This document shows, piece by piece, positions 57,692 through 64,000 of a stretch of 64,000 bases of DNA; the first letter of the stretch is position 1, and every line of letters starts with the position of its first letter. The stretch lies in assembly GCA_041650315.1 (NCBI GenBank), contig JBAZLJ010000002.1:1-64000 (forward strand), in the 5' to 3' direction. Position numbers and translations under genes: made by a program. The notes below the pieces were generated by a model, which did not search any database, had not been told where the DNA came from, and saw only the letters and a program-made list of their open reading frames with translations. Source of the DNA: JAGVYF01 sp041650315. Lineage in GTDB: Archaea; Nanobdellota; Nanobdellia; Woesearchaeales; JAGVYF01.

Positions 57692-58342
57692 ATGAATATA
57701 ATCGCTATAGATGAAGCAGGACGCGGACCAGTGCTTGGGCCGATGGTCATGTGCGGAGTCTCTGTGAGCGATAAAAAAATTCCGGACTTGATTGAAATGG
57801 GCGTGAAGGATAGCAAGTTGCTATCTCCTTCTGTGCGCGAAGAGCTTGCGCCAAAGATTAAGAAGCTTGTTTCTGATTATAAGACCATTATGGTTAGTTC
57901 TGAAGAGATTGACACTCTTATCGCTAAAGGCGTTAACTTGAACGATATAGAAATGCTGAAGACTGCTGAGATAATCAACTCCCTTAAAGGAGATAAAGCA
58001 ATTATCGACTGCCCTAGCACGAATATCGAAGCGTATAAAGGCGAATTGCTTGCTAAGTTGAACAATAAGAAGATTGAATTGATTGTTGAGCATAAGGCGG
58101 ATTTCAACTATCCTGAAGTAGGTGCTGCTTCTGTTCTTGCGAAAGTGTTGCGCGATTCTGAAGTGGAAAAGCTGAAAGAGAAGTATGACGCGGATTTCGG
58201 ATCGGGATATATGTCAGATCCACTTACTAAATCCTTTATTGAAAAGAACTTCGATAAGTATCCTGAACTATTCCGGCACAGCTGGAGCTCTTGGAAGGAT
58301 TTGAAGATCGGGAAGACGCAGAAGAAGTTGGGCGATTTCTAG
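57692..58342 (+). CDS. rnhB: Ribonuclease HII
   Basis: 216 aa. MNIIAIDEAGRGPVLGPMVM gives the first catalytic Asp/Glu, DSKLLSPSVREEL follows, and EHKADFNYPEVGAASVLAKV the next acidic residues. It removes RNA from RNA-DNA hybrids. The ATG at 57692 is chosen because it starts the conserved fold. The 4-bp overlap with the convergent M50 gene leaves no space for a terminator. Confidence 0.94.
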   Translation: MNIIAIDEAGRGPVLGPMVMCGVSVSDKKIPDLIEMGVKDSKLLSPSVREELAPKIKKLVSDYKTIMVSSEEIDTLIAKGVNLNDIEMLKTAEIINSLKGDKAIIDCPSTNIEAYKGELLAKLNNKKIELIVEHKADFNYPEVGAASVLAKVLRDSEVEKLKEKYDADFGSGYMSDPLTKSFIEKNFDKYPELFRHSWSSWKDLKIGKTQKKLGDF

Positions 58343-58935
58343 AACATCACGAAAATCAAACTTATTAGAACTATTCCGGCATAGACTTTCTTGTTCCATC
58401 TAAGTATCTTTCCGCCGTCTAGATTGCCTAATGGGATCATATTGAATAATGCTAACCAACTATTTATCATGAAGCCGTAACCTATAATCAATAGTATTAT
58501 GTTGTTATCTGTTGGTATGAATATGGCTAGGAATAAGTAAAGTATTGCTAATAGCACGTTCACTACAGGACCTGCTGCGGATATCTTGCCGTTTGTTATG
58601 TTATTCACGTAACCTGAGATCATGACTGCGCCTGGCGCTGCAAAGATTATGCCTGAGAATGACATTAAGATTGCTAGGATGAGCATACTCATGTCTGCTC
58701 TGAATTCTGCGAAGCATCCGAACTTCTGCGCCATCAATTTGTGGCCCATTTCGTGCAATATGAATGCAGTCCCTACTGTGATTGCTGTGATTAACCAAGT
58801 AGTGAAGAAACTTAATTCTTTAGAACCTATTGCTATAGCAAACGCTAAAGATATTGCGAAACAAGCTATAGCTAAATCAGTCATTTCTTTCCTTGAAGTC
58901 CTGAAAAAGCCGATGCGAATTGGTTCGTAGCTCAT
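58339..58935 (-). CDS. M50 (site-2-protease-like) membrane peptidase
   Basis: 198 aa with several spans. HEMGH (residues 61-65) and the distal NMIPLGNLDGG motif (Asp ligand) are both present, as in short M50 proteases without a PDZ domain. It probably cleaves membrane-embedded substrates. Confidence 0.88.
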   Translation of the reverse strand: MSYEPIRIGFFRTSRKEMTDLAIACFAISLAFAIAIGSKELSFFTTWLITAITVGTAFILHEMGHKLMAQKFGCFAEFRADMSMLILAILMSFSGIIFAAPGAVMISGYVNNITNGKISAAGPVVNVLLAILYLFLAIFIPTDNNIILLIIGYGFMINSWLALFNMIPLGNLDGGKILRWNKKVYAGIVLISLIFVMF

Positions 58936-59014
58936 GTTAACTAAATTTTAGTTTGTTGGTATAAAAGATTTGTGTAAAAGATTATAGAAATATAAGAAAA
59001 AAAGTGAAAAAACT

Positions 59015-59284
59015 CTATAAGAGAGTTTTAACGCCTTCAATATGTGTTGAAATCTCTTCGCCTTTCTTTGTCAAAGTCAACAATTTCAATCTTCCTTGTT
59101 TTTCAAAATTAACTAGTTCATGTTTTTCCATCTGTTGCAAAATTTTAACTACGTGTGAATAAGTGCAGTCAACTGATTTTGCTAGAGATGATGCATAAAC
59201 TGGACCTTTTGTGTTCATAAGACCCAATAACATTAATGCTGGTTTTTCTCTGAAAAAAACATTGAAAATTTCTTCGTTTTTCAT
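59015..59284 (-). CDS. Winged-helix regulator, MarR-like, 89 aa
   Basis: MKNEEIFNVFFREKPALMLL...SVDCTYSHVVKILQQMEKHE...LKLLTLTKKGEEISTHIEG is an intact winged helix with recognition helix and wing. The ATG at 59284 is preferred over the upstream in-frame start. It lies to the left of a TATA-driven candidate RNA and may regulate it or itself. Confidence 0.75.
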   Translation of the reverse strand: MKNEEIFNVFFREKPALMLLGLMNTKGPVYASSLAKSVDCTYSHVVKILQQMEKHELVNFEKQGRLKLLTLTKKGEEISTHIEGVKTLL

Positions 59285-59420
59285 TAATTTCAACCCCCAA
59301 ATTTGTCGAATTTTGTTTTAAAAAGCATCATGACAATGATGTCAATTTGATATATGTATTAGGGGTCTGGTATTTAAAGATATCGGTACACATATATAAA
59401 TCGGAAAGAGCATATCAGAC

Positions 59421-59477
59421 ATATTCAACGGAAATCCGGAAGAATTTCCGTCAATTCTCCGACGAGGAATATTTTTG
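59421..59477 (+). ncRNA. Candidate structured small RNA 3
   Basis: ATATATAAA (59392-59400) lies about 25 bp before a compact structure: a perfect 8-bp stem ACGGAAAT / ATTTCCGT (59428-59435, 59444-59451), then a bulged hairpin around 59454-59470, then TTTTT. No open frame fits in the 268-bp gap (59294-59561). It could also be a terminator region of the left-going gene. Confidence 0.5.
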
Positions 59478-59561
59478 TCAAATTTTTTGTTTATAACCTT
59501 GTTACAACTAAAATCGAATCAAACAACACATTAAACAATAAAAAATCTAAAAAAAATAATC

Positions 59562-60155
59562 TCACATTTGCTTTTCAGGCAAGAATCCTTCTTCTTTTCC
59601 GGACATAAATTGTTTGAGTTTCAAATATCTTTTTATTTCAGCTTGGAAGCCGTATAATTGCTTATAGATTTTTGCTTTATGCACACTATATTCGTTCTTA
59701 AGAACAGTAGGCACTAACCAAGTGTCATGGAAAGGACCTAAGAAAGTGCTGTTCACCCAAGCGCCTTTGTAATCAGGATGCAATTTCGCAGTGATCTTTA
59801 TTCCTATCTCACCAACATCTGCCTTGACTTTCTTTCCGTTCAGCATAAGTTCAGTTGGATTAAGATAGATTGTAGTTATGGCTATGCTCAAAGTATATTT
59901 GAAATAATCTGAAGCAATCTTCTCAGCTTCCCAATAGATGATATGATCTTTAGCACCAGTTGGACCGGTCTTCTCAAGATAGAATTCTTCCATATATTCA
60001 AGATCTTCGCCAGTAGTCTTGTCTTTCCAGCCTTCATTCTTCAGCCAGATGAACATGGTCATATACAATTCCTTAAAATCGAACAAATCTTTGAATTTAA
60101 TCTGTACTGTAGGGAATTCTATAGGCGCCGGCGGGTCTCTTCTCTTATCTGCCAT
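59562..60155 (-). CDS. Hypothetical protein, 197 aa
   Basis: An intact frame (MADKRRDPPAPIEFPTVQIK...) about 30 bp after CTATATAAATT. It is a soluble mixed alpha/beta protein with TLSIAITTIYLNPTELMLNG and an aromatic-rich second half (GAWVNSTFLGPFHDTWLVPT). No family recognised; it looks like a DPANN-style conserved protein, which only a search could confirm. Confidence 0.6.
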   Translation of the reverse strand: MADKRRDPPAPIEFPTVQIKFKDLFDFKELYMTMFIWLKNEGWKDKTTGEDLEYMEEFYLEKTGPTGAKDHIIYWEAEKIASDYFKYTLSIAITTIYLNPTELMLNGKKVKADVGEIGIKITAKLHPDYKGAWVNSTFLGPFHDTWLVPTVLKNEYSVHKAKIYKQLYGFQAEIKRYLKLKQFMSGKEEGFLPEKQM

Positions 60156-60175
60156 ATATATAGAATATAGAATAC

Positions 60176-60910
60176 TTAATTTATATAGTTTTGTATTGAG
60201 TTAGGCAGCCTGCTTGATAATACTCCTGCTAGAATCCTAGCGAAATTGTAATTGGTTATAGGTTCTGTGACTATTCTTACTTTATTCTTCCTGATTGCTT
60301 CAAGAACATCGTCTTTTTTGAGTTCTGAATCTATCATTGTGTAATTGTTCAATTTTAATTGGAACCTCTTGTGCGCATCTGTAGATGCTATCAATGGTTT
60401 GTTGAATCTGTTCGCTATTTGAATTGCTTGTTCGTTCCTATCTACCCAACTCGTATAAAAATGACTGTGCTCAATGAAATCAAAATTCTGGATGTTATCT
60501 TTTACTAGATTACCTAGGCAAGAGGGTTTCATGAAGAAGGGATGAGGCGCGCCTATCACCATGTTTTCCTTTCTTAACTTATCTAATATTCCCAGATCTG
60601 CGAATAATGAGCGATACTTTCTCTTGAATATCCCATTGTACGGCTGATACGCCACAATCTTCGATTGATCTGCATTCAAGACCAACACTTCCTTGCCTTG
60701 TATCAATGCTTCCATGCCTGGGATGAGTAGAATACCTAGTTTCTTAGCGTAATCTTTGAGTTCTTTGTTGAAATAGATAGAATTGTGATTGGTGATTGCT
60801 AATACATTGAATCCTAGCTTTGCTTTCAGCTTGAGCATATCTCTAGCTGAATATGGTACATAATCGCACGGATCTTCTCTTGTATGTATATGCAGGTCTG
60901 CTTTGAGCAT
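60176..60910 (-). CDS. PHP-domain phosphoesterase, 244 aa
   Basis: MLKADLHIHTREDPCDYVPY (DxHxHT), AITNHNSIYFNKELKD, PHPFFMKPSC, STDAHKRFQL: the four PHP metal-binding motifs are present. A trinuclear metal phosphoesterase is expected; the substrate is unknown. Confidence 0.85.
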   Translation of the reverse strand: MLKADLHIHTREDPCDYVPYSARDMLKLKAKLGFNVLAITNHNSIYFNKELKDYAKKLGILLIPGMEALIQGKEVLVLNADQSKIVAYQPYNGIFKRKYRSLFADLGILDKLRKENMVIGAPHPFFMKPSCLGNLVKDNIQNFDFIEHSHFYTSWVDRNEQAIQIANRFNKPLIASTDAHKRFQLKLNNYTMIDSELKKDDVLEAIRKNKVRIVTEPITNYNFARILAGVLSSRLPNSIQNYIN

Positions 60911-60999
60911 ATACCCCTGTTTACTGGACCGATTTAAATTTATTTATGTCCCGAAAATAACATAATATTTAAATAACGGCTGAGGATTGGCAATATAAA

Positions 61000-62199
61000 A
61001 TGTTAATCGGCATAGTGGGGAAACCGAGCTGCGGAAAATCGTCGTTCTTCAAGGCAGCTACGCTTGCAGAAGTAGATATCGCTAATTATCCGTTCACTAC
61101 AATCAAGCCAAACCATGCAGTCAGCTATGTGCGCGTTGAATGCGCAGACAAGTTCTTCAACACGCAGTGCAATCCTAGGATGGGTTACTGCCTTGATCAT
61201 GTCAGATTCGTACCGGTTGAGATGCTTGATGTCGCTGGACTCGTTCCAGGCGCTCATGAAGGTCTAGGCATGGGAAACCAGTTCTTAGATGATTTGCGTC
61301 AAGCTGATGTTTTAGTTCACGTCGTTGATGTATCAGGAAGCGTCAATGAAAGAGGCGAACCTTGCACACCTTTAAGTTATGATCCTGCGAATGACGTTAA
61401 ATTCCTGGAGACTGAACTAGATTACTGGTATCTCAATATATTGCAGCGCGGTTGGAAAAAATTCGCGCAGAACATGATACAACTGAAACTCAAAGTGTCT
61501 GTCGCTCTAGGAAAACAACTTTCTGGTCTTAAAGTCACAGAAGATATGGTAGAAGATGCTATGAAGAAGTTAGGATTAACTGAGACAAAGCCGACTGAAT
61601 GGACTGATGCACAAATGCTGTCCATTGCGACTGAATTGCGCAAAAAGACGAAGCCTATGATCATCGCATGCAACAAGGTTGACGTGCCTGGCGCGGACCA
61701 GAATTATGAAAAATTAAAGAAGATGTTCCCTGAATACAATATTATTCCATGCTCTGCTGAATCGGAAATTGTACTTAGACAGGCAGCGAAACAGGGTTTG
61801 ATTGAATACACACCTGGCGGAAAAGATATGAAGATAATCGCGCCTGAGAAGATGAATGACAAGCAGAAAAATGCTTTGGAGTTTATCAAGAAGAATATCT
61901 TGGATAAATATAACTCAACCGGGATACAGCAAGTGCTTGATTATTCAATATTCAATTTACTCGGATACATCGCAATATTCCCTGGCGGACTGAATAATCT
62001 GGAAGATTCTGACGGCAATGTATTGCCTGACTGCTTCCTGCTGCCTAAAGACTCTACTGCTCTTGATTTCGCGTATAAATTGCATACTGACTTCGGCAAG
62101 AACTTTATCCGCGCGATAAACGTCAAAACAAGGATGACTGTCGGACGTGATTACAAGCTGAAGAACGGCGACGTGATTGAATTAGTCTGCGGAAAATAA
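61000..62199 (+). CDS. YchF/OBG-family GTPase with TGS domain
   Basis: 399 aa. G1 GKPSCGKSSF, YPFTTIKPN (switch I), DVAGLVPGAHEGLGMGNQFL (G3), NKVD (G4) and a C-terminal TGS domain (LPKDSTALDFAYKLHTDFGK; VGRDYKLKNGDVIELVCG). Archaeal YchF-like ribosome-associated GTPase. It is a single gene just after the PHP gene, divergent from it. Confidence 0.93.
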   Translation: MLIGIVGKPSCGKSSFFKAATLAEVDIANYPFTTIKPNHAVSYVRVECADKFFNTQCNPRMGYCLDHVRFVPVEMLDVAGLVPGAHEGLGMGNQFLDDLRQADVLVHVVDVSGSVNERGEPCTPLSYDPANDVKFLETELDYWYLNILQRGWKKFAQNMIQLKLKVSVALGKQLSGLKVTEDMVEDAMKKLGLTETKPTEWTDAQMLSIATELRKKTKPMIIACNKVDVPGADQNYEKLKKMFPEYNIIPCSAESEIVLRQAAKQGLIEYTPGGKDMKIIAPEKMNDKQKNALEFIKKNILDKYNSTGIQQVLDYSIFNLLGYIAIFPGGLNNLEDSDGNVLPDCFLLPKDSTALDFAYKLHTDFGKNFIRAINVKTRMTVGRDYKLKNGDVIELVCGK

Positions 62200-62254
62200 A
62201 CTGTATTCTACAATCTGATAATCTTCTTAAACTGAATACTTCTTGATTTAGTAT

Positions 62255-63034
62255 ATGGTAGATTGGAAAGTATACGGTCTCGGGACGGATGAGCACATCA
62301 AGAAGTACTGCTCTGATAGAGAAATACCTTGCGCGGATATCGAGAAGAAGATTGTTGACGCTAAAATCATACCATTTGATAATCTTTTTTCTCCTGAATT
62401 GGTCGTGTTAAACACGAAAGACTTGTGCGCCATCGTAGACGATGCTTGCAAAGACATGAGTGTCTCTAAACGCAATAAGAATTTGTTTATAATCGGAAGC
62501 GGTGCGTTCCATCACATGACCTATGCCTTGCTATATCGGCAAAGAGAGAATGACATAAGTCTAGTTAATATGGATGCACATTGCGACCGTTCGCCTATGT
62601 TTCCAATTGAACACGTTTCATGCGGAAGCCATGTGCACGAAGCTTTAAGGAACGGATTGGTACAGAATTATTTCCACATTGAACAATGGAAAAGCTCTGA
62701 CAAATCAAAACCTGAGACGCATCCTAAAATATACCATACATTAAATGACCACGATAAATATCCTACTAAAGAGATCACGCCAAAAGAATTAGCTTCTTGT
62801 ATCGCGAAACGATTCTATCTCACAATAGATATAGATGTGCTGTCTGAGAGATATGTGACCATCGATAAGAAATGGAGCGGTCCTGCGCAGGGGAATATGT
62901 CAATCGGCACGTTATTGAAAATAGTGCGTGAATTGCCTCTGCAGAATGCTCTCGGCGTGGATATTTGCGGAATGTGCAAAGATAAAAGAAGTGAACATGT
63001 ATATGATTCATTACTGCAATTAATCAGAAACTAG
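62255..63034 (+). CDS. Ureohydrolase-fold (arginase-like) protein, 259 aa
   Basis: Arginase-family motifs: GSGAFHHMT in place of GGDHS, NMDAHCDR (DAHxD) and LTIDIDVLS (DxD). The metal ligands are mostly conserved, but the first motif is altered, so the substrate may differ from arginine or agmatine. It is downstream of the YchF-type GTPase on the same strand. Confidence 0.75.
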   Translation: MVDWKVYGLGTDEHIKKYCSDREIPCADIEKKIVDAKIIPFDNLFSPELVVLNTKDLCAIVDDACKDMSVSKRNKNLFIIGSGAFHHMTYALLYRQRENDISLVNMDAHCDRSPMFPIEHVSCGSHVHEALRNGLVQNYFHIEQWKSSDKSKPETHPKIYHTLNDHDKYPTKEITPKELASCIAKRFYLTIDIDVLSERYVTIDKKWSGPAQGNMSIGTLLKIVRELPLQNALGVDICGMCKDKRSEHVYDSLLQLIRN

Positions 63035-63036
63035 AT

Positions 63037-63435
63037 CTATTCTTTCTTATCGGCATCTTTATCTTTGCCAAGTCTCTTGAAGGAAGTCGCTAAGTCTATG
63101 ACATATTTGCCTTCTTCTAATTTGTATATCAATGGCTGGTCCTTTGTGAATAAATGTGCGAGATCAATTTCGAATTTGCCAGGTTTGACTACATTGATAG
63201 CCTCGATATCTAGGATAACTGGAGCATCAGAGTCTGCCTTCTCACCTACGATTTCGAGAATATCTTTCTCAATCTGCTCTTTATCTTGAACTGGCATCTC
63301 TGCGATCTGCTTAGCTTTCTCGATCTTAGCCTTGCTCACGAAGAAGAATAATTTACCGCCACAAGTGCATCCATTGAGAATTTCTTGAGCACCATCTTCA
63401 TAGAAAGTGTTGCATCTTACACATTGGTGTGGCAT
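63037..63435 (-). CDS. Zn-ribbon protein of the Era-like GTPase cluster (COG3364-like)
   Basis: 132 aa. The N-terminal zinc ribbon CVRCNTFYEDGAQEILNGCT is followed by CGGKLFFFVSK and a C-terminal beta-rich domain (PVILDIEAINVVKPGKFEID). It matches the archaeal Zn-ribbon protein encoded beside DUF2073 and an Era-like GTPase. Order and strand fit that conserved cluster; the joint function is not established. Confidence 0.85.
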   Translation of the reverse strand: MPHQCVRCNTFYEDGAQEILNGCTCGGKLFFFVSKAKIEKAKQIAEMPVQDKEQIEKDILEIVGEKADSDAPVILDIEAINVVKPGKFEIDLAHLFTKDQPLIYKLEEGKYVIDLATSFKRLGKDKDADKKE

Positions 63436-63441
63436 TTGGAT

Positions 63442-63831
63442 CTACCTTTTTCTTTTAGCGTTAATTGTCTTTGTCAATAATTCAATCTTATCCGGATTCT
63501 TTTTTATCTCTTTGATTATTGTCGCCGGACCGATGATTGTGAAACCTGAACGTCCGCCTAGCAGATAGTTGATAACTGCACCTTTAATTTTCTCGTGCCA
63601 TTCTTCATTCATCTTTTTCTTAGGAGTGCTGACTGCTAGTTCTATCCCTTTGAACCTTTCATCAATGCTTTCCATAGTCCTCTGGATAAGCTCAGTCTCT
63701 TCTTCCTTCCTCAATGTGCCTTCAAGGACTGCAATCTTATCGTCCATGACAACGCTAAGGATACGCTGAATCCTGCGATCAGAAGGGAGTTTTTCAATCT
63801 CTGCATACGGAATGAACTGGAATGCTAGCAT
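63442..63831 (-). CDS. DUF2073 protein
   Basis: 129 aa, MLAFQFIPYAEIEKLPSDRR...LIQRTMESIDERFKGIELAV...GRSGFTIIGPATIIKEIKKN, the DUF2073 pattern. It ends 6 bp before the Zn-ribbon gene and starts 18 bp after the stop of the GTPase gene, all in one operon. Confidence 0.85.
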   Translation of the reverse strand: MLAFQFIPYAEIEKLPSDRRIQRILSVVMDDKIAVLEGTLRKEEETELIQRTMESIDERFKGIELAVSTPKKKMNEEWHEKIKGAVINYLLGGRSGFTIIGPATIIKEIKKNPDKIELLTKTINAKRKR

Positions 63832-63849
63832 TTTTCATATACCTCTTTT

Positions 63850-64000
63850 TTACTTTGAACTATCTAATAACGCTTCATAAAACTCATCGATGTTCTTGCC
63901 GTATTTCGCGCTTATGCCTATGACTGGGTACTGCGGGAATGCGGACTGGATTCTTTTTAGGTCTGCTTTATGCAGGTCAGATTTGTTTGCGGCGATTAAT
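63850..64000 (-). CDS. Era-like GTPase, C-terminal part (cut by window edge)
   Basis: Reading from the right edge gives LIAANKSDLHKADLKRIQSA, then the G5-like ISAK in FPQYPVIGISAKYGKNIDEF, ending LLDSSK-stop at 63850-63852. The NKSD and SAK motifs identify a GTPase. Its place before DUF2073 and the Zn ribbon matches the conserved archaeal cluster. The rest lies outside the window. Confidence 0.8.
   Translation of the reverse strand, partial: LIAANKSDLHKADLKRIQSAFPQYPVIGISAKYGKNIDEFYEALLDSSK

Noticed and set aside
60890..60935. A third ACTGGACAT regulon box before the PHP gene
   Set aside because: Only a single partial match (ACTGGACC) without the second copy at 21 bp.

Overview
The window joins two unlike pieces of DNA. 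Positions 1 to about 8,360 are visibly GC-rich and hold about 20 short genes, all on the minus strand. Nearly all follow a strong Shine-Dalgarno sequence of the extended bacterial type (AGAAAGGAGGTG and close variants). The proteins are mostly small secreted, single-membrane-span, coiled-coil or zinc-ribbon proteins without recognisable housekeeping function. They look like the accessory module of a bacterial phage or mobile element. Gene groups are separated by a recurring intergenic unit: a large stem-loop, a small stem-loop, an ATAGA motif, then leader, SD and gene. Positions 8,362-8,777 are a gene-poor transition.

From about 8,700 to the end the DNA is AT-richer and archaeal. It carries aEF1A, uS10, eS1, RNase HII, archaeal-type TrpRS, ArgS and AlaRS, the diphthine synthase DphB, NreA, a YchF/OBG-type GTPase, the Era-like GTPase/DUF2073/Zn-ribbon cluster, intron-bearing tRNA-Ser genes, and many leaderless genes with a TATA box 25-30 bp before the start codon. 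Gene density, small membrane and lipoproteins, a short AlaRS and bacterial-type acquisitions (GyrB, DinD, DEAD-box helicase, M23 peptidase, T4-endonuclease-V-like glycosylase) suggest a DPANN archaeon such as the Woesearchaeota/Pacearchaeota group. That placement is an inference. Either an element has integrated near 8.4 kb or the contig is chimeric; I see no integrase and cannot decide from sequence alone.

Archaeal layout: 8.8-12.4 kb, a nucleotidyltransferase/small-protein pair with a palindromic operator and a HerA-like ATPase with a coiled-coil partner; 12.7-19 kb, an Ncs6/TtuA-like protein, a candidate small RNA, ArgS, DinD and two tandem degenerate HIT proteins; 19-21 kb, aEF1A and uS10; 21-26.7 kb, two exported proteins, two tRNA-Ser genes, a methyltransferase and a radical SAM/SPASM enzyme; 26.7-30.7 kb, a MacB-like ABC exporter with a secreted partner, and a membrane protein/winged-helix pair; 31-36 kb, tRNA-Met, TrpRS, a radical SAM/HhH repair-type protein, HIT, HAD and MYG1 proteins and two tRNA-Ala genes; 36-47.5 kb, DHH phosphoesterase, NreA, DUF3800, DUF6624, cysteine desulfurase with a DsbA-like protein, AlaRS, a deaminase and DphB; 47.6-64 kb, tRNA-Gln, an immunity-like protein, helicase, M23 peptidase, a DAC-domain protein, DNA repair and nucleotide genes, GyrB, eS1, RNase HII, M50 protease and the YchF, ureohydrolase and Era-like clusters.

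Two signals stand out. First, dinD and the radical SAM/HhH gene share an almost identical promoter module of about 48 bp: a tandem 21-bp-spaced ACTGGACAT motif directly before the TATA box. This suggests an archaeal damage-response regulon. Second, at least five small hairpin-bearing inserts of about 60-105 bp sit at gene ends (tRNA-Ser, tRNA-Gln, tRNA-Ala, alaS, and the start of a coiled-coil gene). Each is flanked by a direct duplication of about 19-32 bp of that gene end. Several belong to a palindromic repeat family whose stems covary between copies.
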